Shown one piece after another: positions 8,665 to 16,276 of a stretch of 32,126 nt of DNA (within the stretch, counting starts at the first letter, position 1; each line of letters opens with the position of its first letter). The notes beneath the pieces were generated by a model that did not search any database, was not told the origin of the DNA, and saw only the letters and a program-made list of their open reading frames with translations. The translations under genes and the position numbers were made by a program. Origin of the DNA: Gammaproteobacteria bacterium (lineage in GTDB: Bacteria; Pseudomonadota; Gammaproteobacteria; Steroidobacterales; GCA-2729495); contig SHZI01000020.1 of the NCBI GenBank assembly GCA_009692345.1, positions 1 to 32,126 on the forward strand, in the 5' to 3' direction.

Positions 8665-9051
8665 CTATTTTTCCGACTTCTGCGCAACCTCACGCTGCGG
8701 GGTAATGGTTGCGCCCCGGTACTCGGCCCTGATTTCCTTAACTACCCGCAACAGCGTCTTATCATCACCATCCGGAACCGCCTTTCCTAGCGCCTCCATT
8801 TCCTTAAGCAGCTGCGCCTTCAGCCGGACAACGTGCCCCGTCCTAATCAGGTAGTACAGGTGGCATCGAATCCAGCCCCAGTCATGCGTAGTCTCTCGGG
8901 ACTTCCTGGGTTCCTTTCGGGCCAGCGAATCCGCCTCCGCTGCCGTATCCGCCCTCGCCTGTTTTTTGCGGGCGGCCACGCGGTCAGCCATCGAACCCGG
9001 CTTCCCGAGCCTTTCAAGGTAATACGTATGTATGTCGGGGGGCTTACTCAT
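8665..9051 (-). CDS. Hypothetical charged protein linked to the integrase
   Basis: 128 aa from the ATG at 9051, chosen because AGGG lies about five bases upstream; an in-frame start at 9069 would overlap the preceding gene by 26 bases instead of 8. I recognise no family. The protein is cytosolic-looking and highly charged, with an Arg/Lys/Ala-rich N-terminal helix (MADRVAARKKQARADTAAEAD), a central aromatic segment (HDWGWIRCHLYYLIRTG) and a helical C-terminal half. It is the third gene in a row with the integrase and the membrane protein, and so is probably island cargo carried on the same transcript. Confidence 0.6.
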   Translation of the reverse strand: MSKPPDIHTYYLERLGKPGSMADRVAARKKQARADTAAEADSLARKEPRKSRETTHDWGWIRCHLYYLIRTGHVVRLKAQLLKEMEALGKAVPDGDDKTLLRVVKEIRAEYRGATITPQREVAQKSEK

Positions 9052-9415
9052 GTTCCCTGCCCTCGACACCCTGCATGCTGCGCACGCTCACGGGAGCGGG
9101 ATCAGGCGCTGTCGGCTCCCCGACACTTGTCTGCGGTGCCTCCCTCTTACTGCTCGGCTGGCCGAACATGCGATCCATTTCCAACTCAGCCTGCCTCATG
9201 TAGTGCCTTCCAAAGAGCCACAGCACCAGACCGATTAGCCCCACGGGCCATACAACAACTGCGCCAGCCAAGATGATTGTCTTCTCCAGTGCGTTACGTT
9301 TCTTCCACAGCTCATCGAACATGCACCACAGTCCGGCAAGCAACACCGGCAGATCCTTGACGCCATAGACCAGAACGAGGCCGACGACCACCACTACGAA
9401 AATTGCCCACAGCAC
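9044..9415 (-). CDS. Small two-helix membrane protein of unknown function
   Basis: 123 aa. The start is GTG at 9415, immediately after the integrase stop (TAAGTG), and the end overlaps the next start, both signs of coupled translation. Two hydrophobic segments are visible: residues 2-18 (LWAIFVVVVVGLVLVYG) and about 46-68 (IILAGAVVVWPVGLIGLVLWLFG), separated by a charged loop (DELWKKRNALEK). The C-terminal 50 residues are soluble and Pro-rich. No domain recognised. The position suggests mobile-element cargo. Confidence 0.6.
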   Translation of the reverse strand: MLWAIFVVVVVGLVLVYGVKDLPVLLAGLWCMFDELWKKRNALEKTIILAGAVVVWPVGLIGLVLWLFGRHYMRQAELEMDRMFGQPSSKREAPQTSVGEPTAPDPAPVSVRSMQGVEGREHE

Positions 9416-10546
9416 TTAGGTATCCCCCGCCTGGGGGGCTTTGGACGCGCCACCGCCCAGCAGCTTGCCCATCGTGGCCTGCACCAGCTTGTGCGTGTGT
9501 TCCTGGGCCAAGTGGCTATAGCGCTTCGTCGTCTGTGCAGAACGGTGCCCCAGCACTGCGCCTATCTCCGGCAGGCTGGCCCCGTTCATGGCAAGAAAGC
9601 TGGCTGCGCTGTGCCGCAAGTCATGCCAGCGGAAGCTCTCAATCCCGGCCCGCTTCAGTGCGGATAGCCAGGCATTACGCAGCAGCACGGGCTGCCGGTC
9701 ACTGACTCGCGACGGGAACACCATCCCGGCCAGCTTCACCGCCCCGTCAGCCTCACGACGCGCCTTCAGCAGCTGCAGGGCTTCGGGCATGACGGTGAGC
9801 GTGCGTGCATCGCCGTTCTTCGTCTTTCGGACGTGGATCAGGCTGTGCTTAAAGTCCACGTTCTCCCAGCGCATGCCCATGATTTCGGCCTGCCGCGCCC
9901 CGGTCGTGACTGACAGCAGCACGGCTAGGTACAGCTCTGGTGATGGCGACTCCCGGCATGCCTGCAGCAGCTTGTGCAGCTCGGCTTCCGACAGGAACCG
10001 GGTACGGCCTCCCGCCTGCTTCGGCTTACGCACGCCGGGCACCGGGGATACCTCCAGCCAATGCCAGTCCTTCACGGCGGCAGACAGCACGCTGCCCAGT
10101 GTCGCCAGGTAGCGGTGCACGGTCGCTGGTGTGCGGTGCTTGATTGGATTGGGCGGCTTGCCCGGCTTGCTGGGCTTCGCGATGTTTTCCGCAGACAGTG
10201 CATCCCGCTGGGCTGCGATCAGCTGGGCGGTTACATCGGACAGGCGACGACTGCCCAGCGCCTGCTCCCAGTACAGCAGGTGGCAGCTGTAGGCATCCTG
10301 CGTGCCCTCGGCCTTGGTGGGCAGGATTTCCAGCCTGAAGCGCTCGACGGCATCGGACAGCTTCTTACTGTCTGCGACGCGGATCAGCCCGGCGTTACCC
10401 CGATCAATGTCAGCTTCCTTGCGTAGCGCCCAGCGCTCGGCATCTGACTTGGTAGGGAAGGTGCGGGAAAGGGTCTGGCCCTTACGCCGGATGATGGCCC
10501 GGTGGACGGTGCCGGAACGGACAGTTAGTGTGCGGATCGTTGCCAC
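9416..10546 (-). CDS. Tyrosine-family site-specific integrase of the tRNA-Lys island
   Basis: 376 aa from GTG 10546, which has GGGAG eight bases upstream; a TTG at 10561 is possible but less likely. Order of domains: an N-terminal arm-type DNA-binding region (HRAIIRRKGQTLSRTFPTKSDAERWA), a SAM-like core-binding domain (about 65-180), and the catalytic domain (about 185-360). Catalytic residues: Arg218 (TGARQAEIMG), a Lys near 241-243 (RKTKNGDAR), His308 and Arg311 (HDLRHSAASF), His334 (LGHRSAQTT) and nucleophile Tyr343 (KRYSHL). All are present, so it should be active. Its start lies 161 bases from the 3' end of tRNA-Lys, the usual arrangement when the tRNA is the attachment site. The element it serves extends leftward. 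Confidence 0.93.
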   Translation of the reverse strand: MATIRTLTVRSGTVHRAIIRRKGQTLSRTFPTKSDAERWALRKEADIDRGNAGLIRVADSKKLSDAVERFRLEILPTKAEGTQDAYSCHLLYWEQALGSRRLSDVTAQLIAAQRDALSAENIAKPSKPGKPPNPIKHRTPATVHRYLATLGSVLSAAVKDWHWLEVSPVPGVRKPKQAGGRTRFLSEAELHKLLQACRESPSPELYLAVLLSVTTGARQAEIMGMRWENVDFKHSLIHVRKTKNGDARTLTVMPEALQLLKARREADGAVKLAGMVFPSRVSDRQPVLLRNAWLSALKRAGIESFRWHDLRHSAASFLAMNGASLPEIGAVLGHRSAQTTKRYSHLAQEHTHKLVQATMGKLLGGGASKAPQAGDT

Positions 10547-10707
10547 TGTTGAGACTCCCAAAGTTTGTCAGTGGTGACACGGCCCGGCTGGGGTATCCGC
10601 CCCGGCTGGGCCAACTTTTACTCCCCCTGTATGTGGCTGTATCCCGCGCCACTACTGGGTTTGTATGGGTCAACTGTAGCGTGATTTGTGTAGTGGGAGC
10701 TTTTTTG
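10547..10707. other. Integrase upstream region / presumed attachment-site arm
   Basis: 161 bases between the integrase start and the tRNA-Lys 3' end. No convincing gene. This is where the integrase promoter and the arm of the attachment site should lie. A short T-run (10701-10706) follows GGGAGC on the plus strand, but it lacks a clear hairpin, so I do not call a terminator. Confidence 0.4.
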
Positions 10708-10783
10708 TGGTGGGCCGTGATGGATTTGAACCATCGACCAACGGATTAAAAGTCCGCTGCTCTACCAACTGAGCTAACGGCCC
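10708..10783 (-). tRNA. tRNA-Lys (anticodon TTT)
   Basis: A complete 76-nt cloverleaf on the minus strand: acceptor GGGCCGT pairs with ACGGCCC, the D-arm contains AGCTCAGTTGGTAGAGC, the anticodon loop is CTTTTAA with anticodon TTT, and the T-arm is GATGG-TTCAAAT-CCATC. The discriminator is A and the 3' CCA is encoded. It follows queC on the same strand by 60 bases. The integrase directly beyond its 3' end marks it as the likely insertion site of the left-hand island, which preserved the tRNA. Confidence 0.97.
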
Positions 10784-10843
10784 ATGTGACTATCGGATCC
10801 CTGCCTGTGGAGGACGTGGAGTGGAGAGACGATGCGCAGCATC

Positions 10844-11515
10844 TTAGCGATAGCGCGTGGGATCCGCCACGCCAGCTGCAGCAAAGCCGGCCCTTCTCAG
10901 CCGGCAGGCATCACAGTTTCCGCAGGCCTCCCCTGCCTCGGTCGCCTGGTAACAGGAGACGGTGGCACCGAAATCCACCCCCACCCCCAGGCCGGTCCGG
11001 ACGATGTCCGCCTTGCTCATCAGCAACAATGGCGTATGCACCACGATGGGCCGGCCCTCCACTCCTCGCCGCGTGGCCAGGTCGGCCAGCCGCTGGAACG
11101 CCTCCAGATACGCCGGCCTGCAGTCCGGATAGCCCGAGTAATCGATGGCATTCATCCCTGCGTAGATGCGGTCGGCATCCAGCACCTCGGCGAGCCCCAG
11201 CGCAAAGGCCAGAAAGACCGTGTTGCGGGCCGGGACGTAGGTGATGGGAATGCCGGAACCGGCAACCGTGGGGACCGCAATCTGCTGATCGGTCAGGGCG
11301 GAGCCGCCAAAGTCCCCCAGCCCAATCGTCAGGGTCCGGTGTTCCACAGCACCCAGCGTCAGGGCAATCCGCTGCGCGGCGTCCAGCTCGGCCCGGTGGC
11401 GCTGGCCGTAGTCAAAACTCAGGGCGTGGCACTCGCAGCCATCCAGCCGGGCCAAGGCCAGACAGGTGGCAGAATCCATACCCCCTGACAGGAGCACTAC
11501 CGCCCGCGTGGCCAT
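10844..11515 (-). CDS. queC: 7-cyano-7-deazaguanine (preQ0) synthase QueC
   Basis: 223 aa from ATG 11515, two bases after the queE stop. QueC converts 7-carboxy-7-deazaguanine to preQ0 with ATP and ammonia, the step after QueE in queuosine synthesis. The N-terminus has the PP-loop ATP motif [15 protein letters not shown], then [11 protein letters not shown] and the family block [20 protein letters not shown]. The C-terminus carries the zinc-binding cysteines in [20 protein letters not shown]. Length matches the family. It is the last protein gene of the leftward cluster before tRNA-Lys. Confidence 0.96.
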   Translation of the reverse strand: MATRAVVLLSGGMDSATCLALARLDGCECHALSFDYGQRHRAELDAAQRIALTLGAVEHRTLTIGLGDFGGSALTDQQIAVPTVAGSGIPITYVPARNTVFLAFALGLAEVLDADRIYAGMNAIDYSGYPDCRPAYLEAFQRLADLATRRGVEGRPIVVHTPLLLMSKADIVRTGLGVGVDFGATVSCYQATEAGEACGNCDACRLRRAGFAAAGVADPTRYR

Positions 11516-11517
11516 CG

Positions 11518-12159
11518 TCAATGACCCGGCCCGTCGCCCCAGAGGTACTTGTGCAGCTGGATCTGCAAGCGCACCGGCAGCCGGTCCTCGAGAATCCAGT
11601 TTGCCAGAGCCCGCGCTGACTGCTGCTCCCAGGCCGGCGAAAACAGGACCTCGCACCGGGCCGGCAGGTCCTGCTCGCGCAGCTGGTCCCGGGCCCACTC
11701 ATAGTCGGGCCGATCGCAGATCACGAACTTGATCTGGTCCTCCGGCTTCAGCAGCGGCAGGTTGGACCACAGGTTGCGCTCACACTCCCCGGAAGCCGGC
11801 GTCTTGAGATCAAGGACCACCGCCACCCGCTGGTCGACGGCGGCTATATCCAGGGCGCCACTGGTTTCCAGGGAGACCCGGTAACCCGCGGCGCAGAGGG
11901 CCGACAGCAGCCCGAGACAGGCCGGCTGGGCCAACGGCTCACCCCCGGTGACGCACACGTACCTGACCTGAAACTCGGCGACCCGGGCCAGAATGGCCGC
12001 TAAGTCCATGCGCTGCCCGCCGTGAAAGGCGTAGGCCGTGTCGCAATACCCGCACCGCAGGGGGCAACCCGTGAGGCGCACGAAGGCAGTGGGATACCCG
12101 ACGGGACGGGACTCGCCCTGGAGTGAATGAAAAATCTCGGTGATGCGCAGGGCAGACAC
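11518..12159 (-). CDS. queE: 7-carboxy-7-deazaguanine synthase QueE (radical SAM)
   Basis: 213 aa, GTG start. QueE rearranges 6-carboxytetrahydropterin to 7-carboxy-7-deazaguanine using a [4Fe-4S] cluster and SAM. The N-terminus [12 protein letters not shown] is the family signature. The cluster cysteines are Cys32, Cys36 and Cys39 in [11 protein letters not shown], a CX3CX2C spacing. VTGGEPLAQ is the GGEP SAM-binding motif. The C-terminus [10 protein letters not shown] matches the family end. It lies between cpoB (44-base gap) and queC (2-base gap), a common gammaproteobacterial order. Confidence 0.96.
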   Translation of the reverse strand: MSALRITEIFHSLQGESRPVGYPTAFVRLTGCPLRCGYCDTAYAFHGGQRMDLAAILARVAEFQVRYVCVTGGEPLAQPACLGLLSALCAAGYRVSLETSGALDIAAVDQRVAVVLDLKTPASGECERNLWSNLPLLKPEDQIKFVICDRPDYEWARDQLREQDLPARCEVLFSPAWEQQSARALANWILEDRLPVRLQIQLHKYLWGDGPGH

Positions 12160-12203
12160 GGGGAGGTTCTTGGGCAGGTGTGTCGGGGCCGAAGGCGACC
12201 GGG

Positions 12204-13010
12204 CTAGAGCCCCTCGGCGGTCATCCGCTCGAGGCGCTGGCCGGCGAGCCGGGCCGCCGTGGTTTCGGGAAAGTTCGCCACGACGGTCTGCAGTGCTTTA
12301 CGTGACGCAACGAAGCGCTTCAGCTCATAGTTGCAGTAGCCGATCTTGAGGAGTGCATCGGGTATCTTGCGCGACTTGGGATACTTGTCGACGACTACGG
12401 AGAACTCAGGCAAGGCCTTGTCGTAGCTCTGGCTGACGTAATGGGTCTCGGCCAGCCAGTACTGGGCATTGTCCAGCAGGGAGCTCTCCGGAAAAGCGAT
12501 CATGAACTGCTTCAGGGCCGCACTGGCCTCCTTGTAACGGCCCTGTTTCAGCAACTCGAAAGCGGCCTGGTAGTTGGCCCGATCCGTACCCCGGGGGACG
12601 GGGAGCTGGCCGGGAGGCAGTTCGCCCCCGTCGAGCACACTGCGCCCATCGGGGCTCGCGGTTGTGCGTTCCCCCAGGGCTTTCTCCAGGCTCTGGAGGC
12701 GCTGATCCACGTCGACGTACTGCTGCTTCTGCGCCGCGCCGGTCTGGTCCAGCCTGAACTGCAGCTGGTCGATCTGCTCCCGCAGGGCCTTTGCGTCCGC
12801 CTGCAGCTGCTCAACCTGCTTGAGCAGATTGACGAGTCCATCGCTGTCGATGACGCGCTCAACCCGGGTAACCCGCGTGTCCAGTTCCGCCAGCTTGATG
12901 TTCGTCGGGTCTTTCTCGGGGGGGACCAGGAGCGAACAGCCTGAGACCAGTGCCGCCGCCAGGGCCGCACCGAGAACCGTTAAACGCAGACCGGCAGCGA
13001 GGTGGCTCAT
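12204..13010 (-). CDS. cpoB: Cell division coordinator CpoB (YbgF), TPR protein of the Tol-Pal system
   Basis: 268 aa. CpoB links Tol-Pal with peptidoglycan synthesis (PBP1B) during constriction in E. coli. An N-terminal export signal (residues 1-24) ends in LVSGC, a good lipobox at Cys25; many homologues have an ordinary cleaved signal, so lipidation here is a point of interest. A coiled coil for trimerisation spans about 40-100 (VEQLQADAKALREQIDQLQFRL), and TPR repeats fill about 145-262 (YQAAFELLKQGRYKEA, AQYWLAETHYVSQSYDKAL, ALLKIGYCNYELKRF). It starts five bases after pal, completing tolQRAB-pal-cpoB. Confidence 0.94.
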   Translation of the reverse strand: MSHLAAGLRLTVLGAALAAALVSGCSLLVPPEKDPTNIKLAELDTRVTRVERVIDSDGLVNLLKQVEQLQADAKALREQIDQLQFRLDQTGAAQKQQYVDVDQRLQSLEKALGERTTASPDGRSVLDGGELPPGQLPVPRGTDRANYQAAFELLKQGRYKEASAALKQFMIAFPESSLLDNAQYWLAETHYVSQSYDKALPEFSVVVDKYPKSRKIPDALLKIGYCNYELKRFVASRKALQTVVANFPETTAARLAGQRLERMTAEGL

Positions 13011-13015
13011 GGCGC

Positions 13016-13561
13016 CTATTGCCCGTAGACGATCTCAACCCGGCGGTTCAGGGACCAGGCTTCTTCGTCGCTGCCAATGACAGCCGGGCGCTCCTCGCCA
13101 AAACTGACGGTGGCGATCTGGTCGGAGACCGCACCCTGAAGCAGCAGGACGTTGCGGACGGACTGGGCGCGCTTCTCTCCGAGACCAATGTTGTACTCCC
13201 GACTGCCCCGCTCGTCCGCATGACCCTCGAGGCGCACCCGCGCTGCCGGATTGGCCGACAGGTACTTGCCGTGGGCCTGGAGAATCACGTCGTACTCAGG
13301 CTTCACGGCAAAGTCGTCATACCCGAAATAGATGATCCGGTTTTCCTGGGAGGCTCCAGGGCCGCCCAGGGCACTGCCGCCTGTGGCGCTGCCCATGGCT
13401 CCACCAGCCCCCGTCCCGCCCGCGCTGACGCCGGACGATGCTGCACCGACCGCACCGGCAGCGCCCGCAGCACCCTCGTCGATGGTGGACTTGGACGGGC
13501 CCGAGCATGCTGTCACCAGCGTGACAATGAGCAGGGCTGCAACGGTCTTGAACTTCGTCAT
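13016..13561 (-). CDS. pal: Peptidoglycan-associated lipoprotein Pal
   Basis: 181 aa from ATG 13561, chosen because AGGAG lies nine bases upstream; an in-frame ATG at 13567 is only three bases from that site. The lipoprotein signal MTKFKTVAALLIVTLVTAC places the lipidated Cys at 19. A Gly/Ala/Ser-rich linker follows, longer than in E. coli Pal. The OmpA-like domain binds peptidoglycan: YFGYDDFAVKPEY, then LEGHADERGSREYNIGLGEKRA with the conserved Asp and Arg that bind meso-diaminopimelate. Anchored in the outer membrane, it is the partner of TolB. Confidence 0.96.
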   Translation of the reverse strand: MTKFKTVAALLIVTLVTACSGPSKSTIDEGAAGAAGAVGAASSGVSAGGTGAGGAMGSATGGSALGGPGASQENRIIYFGYDDFAVKPEYDVILQAHGKYLSANPAARVRLEGHADERGSREYNIGLGEKRAQSVRNVLLLQGAVSDQIATVSFGEERPAVIGSDEEAWSLNRRVEIVYGQ

Positions 13562-13608
13562 GGTCATAAACTCCTGAGACTGATCTTCTACCAGCAATAA
13601 GGCCGCCA

Positions 13609-14922
13609 CTAATCCTCCGCAAAGGGGGACCAGGCGGGTTCCCGCACGTCGCCATCGAGCTCCGGTATGCGCGTCCTGATCCGGCCGTTGGTGCTGACGG
13701 TGGCCAGGACTCCGCGGGTTCCCTCCCGGGTCGCGTAAATCAGCATCTCACCGTTGGGAGCAAAGCTCGGCGATTCATCGAGGCGCCCGTCCGAGAGGAC
13801 CTGCGTACTGGATCGCGCCAGATCAATGAGTGCAATTCTATAGTTGCCACGGTCGTTATGCACTACAGCCAGTTGCTTGCCATCCGGCGCCATGCGCGGC
13901 CTGGCATTGTAGGACCCCTCAAAGGTCATCCGCCGGGCGCTGCCGCCTTCCGCGGCCACCCGGTAAACCTGTGGACCACCCGCAGCGTCGGACGTGAAGT
14001 AGATCTGCTCCCCGTCCAGCGACCAGGTGGGCTCGGTATCAATCGCAGAGCCGCTCGTGAGCCGGGTCAGGACCTGCGTGTTGAGGTCCAGAGTGTAGAG
14101 GTCGAGATTGCCATCCTGCCGGGAAAGGGACACTGCGAGGCGCTGGCCATCGGGAGACCAGGCGGGCGCGCCATTGACGCCGGGCCGGGCAGAGACCCGC
14201 TTCCGGGAGCCGGAGCGCAGATCCTGGACATAAATCTCCGACCGGTTGGCCTCGAAGGACACGTAGGCAACTTTCCGGCCGTCCGGGGACCAGGCGGGAG
14301 ACATGATGGGCTGCCGGGACTCCACCATGATCCGGACGTTCTGGCCATCCGCATCCGCCACGACCAGCCGGTAGGTGCTGTTCACCTGGCCCTGGGACTG
14401 ACTGCGGGACACGGTCACGTAGGCAATCCGGGTGGAGAACACGCCGCGAATGCCGGTCAGCTTCTCATAGATCACATCCGCAACCCGGTGGCAGCTGCGG
14501 CGGAAATCGGCCGCCGTGGCAGGCTGGCGATAACTCAGGAGCTGCTCGCCCCGGAGCACGTCGAACACCTGAAACTGGATTTCGTACTGGTCCGGAACTG
14601 ACTGGACGACCCGCCCGATAATCAGGAAATCAGTCGCCTGGATGCGCCAGTCACCAAAATCGACGTCCGCTCCCGTGGTGGGCCGCTGCAACAGGTCTTT
14701 GCGGTCCAGCGGAGCGAAGCGCCCCGACCGCGCCAGATCGGCAGCCACCACGCCGGCCACATCAAGGGGGGGGGCGGCACCCGGGCCCTGCCAGCCAAAG
14801 GGCACGACAGCAATCGGCAGCGCCTTGTCCACGCCCTCGGTGATCTGAATCTGCAACTCGGCCTGCCCCGGGCTGGAGATCAGGATCAGGACGGCAGCAA
14901 ACACGGGGACGAGCTTATGCAT
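13609..14922 (-). CDS. tolB: Tol-Pal system periplasmic protein TolB
   Basis: 437 aa. The signal peptide (residues 1-21, ending SSPGQA) exports it to the periplasm. The N-terminal domain (about 22-160) includes LPIAVVPFGWQG and DFLIIGRVVQ. The rest is a six-bladed beta-propeller built of repeats with the PAWSPDGRKVAYVS / PSFAPNGEMLIYAT pattern, which binds Pal and, through its N-terminal peptide, TolA. Length equals the E. coli protein. It sits 38 bases after tolA and 47 bases before pal. Confidence 0.97.
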   Translation of the reverse strand: MHKLVPVFAAVLILISSPGQAELQIQITEGVDKALPIAVVPFGWQGPGAAPPLDVAGVVAADLARSGRFAPLDRKDLLQRPTTGADVDFGDWRIQATDFLIIGRVVQSVPDQYEIQFQVFDVLRGEQLLSYRQPATAADFRRSCHRVADVIYEKLTGIRGVFSTRIAYVTVSRSQSQGQVNSTYRLVVADADGQNVRIMVESRQPIMSPAWSPDGRKVAYVSFEANRSEIYVQDLRSGSRKRVSARPGVNGAPAWSPDGQRLAVSLSRQDGNLDLYTLDLNTQVLTRLTSGSAIDTEPTWSLDGEQIYFTSDAAGGPQVYRVAAEGGSARRMTFEGSYNARPRMAPDGKQLAVVHNDRGNYRIALIDLARSSTQVLSDGRLDESPSFAPNGEMLIYATREGTRGVLATVSTNGRIRTRIPELDGDVREPAWSPFAED

Positions 14923-14960
14923 AGGCAGGGTCTTCCTTGGCCCGGCAGCCCGGACGGCGG

Positions 14961-15804
14961 CTATTGTTCCGGTTTAAACGTAAAGCGCAAGCGGCGATCA
15001 AAGAGGCTGGGATCATCCGGCAGCGGCAGCGGCGATGAGTTGCGCACGGCGGCCTCGATGGAACGGCGGACCACGGCGTCCCCATTGCAGCTCTCGGTCT
15101 GGACGTCAATAACCTCGCCGCCGGGAATCTGCGTCACGGCCACGACGCATTCGATGCCCGGTGCGGCAGTGGCTGGTCGAATCCAGTTCCGGGTCACCTT
15201 CTGGCTGATCAGGCCCTGGTAAGCCGCCAGCGCACCCGACTCTGTAGCTTGCAGCAGACGCTCCTCCGCTTCGAGCTGCTGGGCAATTTCCTGCTGCGCG
15301 GCCTCCTCCCTGGCGAGCTTTGCCTTGAGCTTTTCTGCCTCGAGCTTCGCCGCGACTGCCTTTTCCCGGTCCAGCTTCCCCTGCTTCTCCTGCTTCTCCT
15401 GCGCCGCCGCCTGCTCGCGCTGGGCCTTCTGCTGCTCTGCCCGCGGGGCCTCAGGCTTTGGTTCGGGCTTTGGTTCGGGCTTTGGTTCGGGCTTTGGTTC
15501 GGGCTTTGGTTCGGGCTTTGGGTCCGCCCTCGGTTCTGGCTTCGGTTCGGGCCGCACTACGGGGGCAGGTTTGGGCGCTGGACGCGGCGCTGCCCGAGAC
15601 GGACGAGCCGCGTTGGGGTCAACCACGGTCGCCTTTATCGCTAACTGGGTTGGCGGCGGGGACCGGGGCAGGGTCAAGCCACCCACCAGAATCAGCAGCA
15701 GCAGTGCGCCGTGTCCCGCCAGGGACCAGGTGATGGCGCGGTCCGGTGCGAGGGCGGCCAGGTCAAGGCCCTCCCGTCGGGGCGGGTCGAGCCGTTTCAG
15801 TCAT
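14961..15804 (-). CDS. tolA: Tol-Pal inner-membrane spanning protein TolA, with an apparent 1-base frameshift near its start
   Basis: TolA couples the TolQR motor to TolB/Pal. Seen in order: a membrane anchor (HGALLLLILVGGL), a Pro/Lys/Glu linker with KPEP repeats, an Ala/Glu/Lys helical domain (QREQAAAQEKQEKQGKLDREKA), and a C-terminal domain with LISQKVTRNWIRP and a Cys pair (IECVV, ESCNGDAV). The anchor frame is open up to 15800 but offers no ATG; CTG at 15800 and internal GTG codons are the only starts, and GTG 15686 would cut through the anchor. The natural ATG at 15804 reads MTETARPAPTGG and hits a stop at 15763. Removing one G near 15770 joins the two (PTGG-LDLAALAPDRAITW). I therefore annotate from 15804 as a frameshifted gene or sequence error; a CTG start is the alternative. 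Confidence 0.85.
15454..15525. repeat. 12-bp tandem repeat inside tolA (KPEP repeats)
   Basis: GGCTTTGGTTCG is present five times in perfect tandem (15454-15513), followed by one degenerate copy. On the coding strand each unit gives the tetrapeptide PEPK/KPEP. A stiff extended Pro-rich linker is plausible for a protein spanning the periplasm. Perfect DNA identity between units suggests recent slippage expansion. Confidence 0.9.
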
Positions 15805-15832
15805 CCTTGACCGCTCCATTCAGCAGGACCTG

Positions 15833-16273
15833 TTAACTGCGTCGCCGGGGACTGGCCGGGGCCTCAGTGAGAAAGCCGACGTTGGCAGCGCCGGCCTGCT
15901 GCAGCAGGACCAGCGCCTGAACCACGGCACCATAGGCAACTCGCTGGTCTGCCTTCAGCAGCACGGGCGTCTTCGGGTTTCTCCGGAGCACCGCCGCCGC
16001 CAGCTCAAGGACCCGCTCCGCGGCGAGGGGCGCGTCCTCATCATCCCCGACACTGAGGTACAGGGCTCCGTCGGCGTCAATGGACAGTACCAGTGGCTCC
16101 TGCTTCTGGGGCGACACGATCGGCTCCGCTGCCGCCTGGGGCAACTGCACGTCAACACCCTGCGTCAGCAACGGCGCCGTGACCATGAAGATCACGAGCA
16201 GCACCAGCATCACGTCGATGTAGGGAACGACGTTGATCTCAGCCATGAGTCTGCGCTTGCGCGACTTACGCAC
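15833..16273 (-). CDS. tolR: Tol-Pal motor subunit TolR (ExbD family)
   Basis: 146 aa, GTG start three bases after the tolQ stop. A basic N-terminus (MRKSRKRRLMAEINVVPYID) precedes a single membrane helix VMLVLLVIFMVTAPLL, with the proton-carrying Asp in YIDVM. The periplasmic domain follows (VDVQLPQA, LVLSIDADGALYLSV, VLLKADQRVAYGAVVQAL). A later ATG at MAEINVV exists, but homologues normally include the basic stretch. It forms the proton-driven TolQR complex with TolQ. Confidence 0.96.
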   Translation of the reverse strand: MRKSRKRRLMAEINVVPYIDVMLVLLVIFMVTAPLLTQGVDVQLPQAAAEPIVSPQKQEPLVLSIDADGALYLSVGDDEDAPLAAERVLELAAAVLRRNPKTPVLLKADQRVAYGAVVQALVLLQQAGAANVGFLTEAPASPRRRS

Positions 16274-16276
16274 GGC

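Noticed and set aside
10690-10707. Possible terminator downstream of tRNA-Lys
   Set aside because: The T-run is on the plus strand, opposite to tRNA transcription, with no clear hairpin.
15454-15525. Short regular repeats that might suggest CRISPR
   Set aside because: Direct tandem units with no spacers, in frame within tolA.
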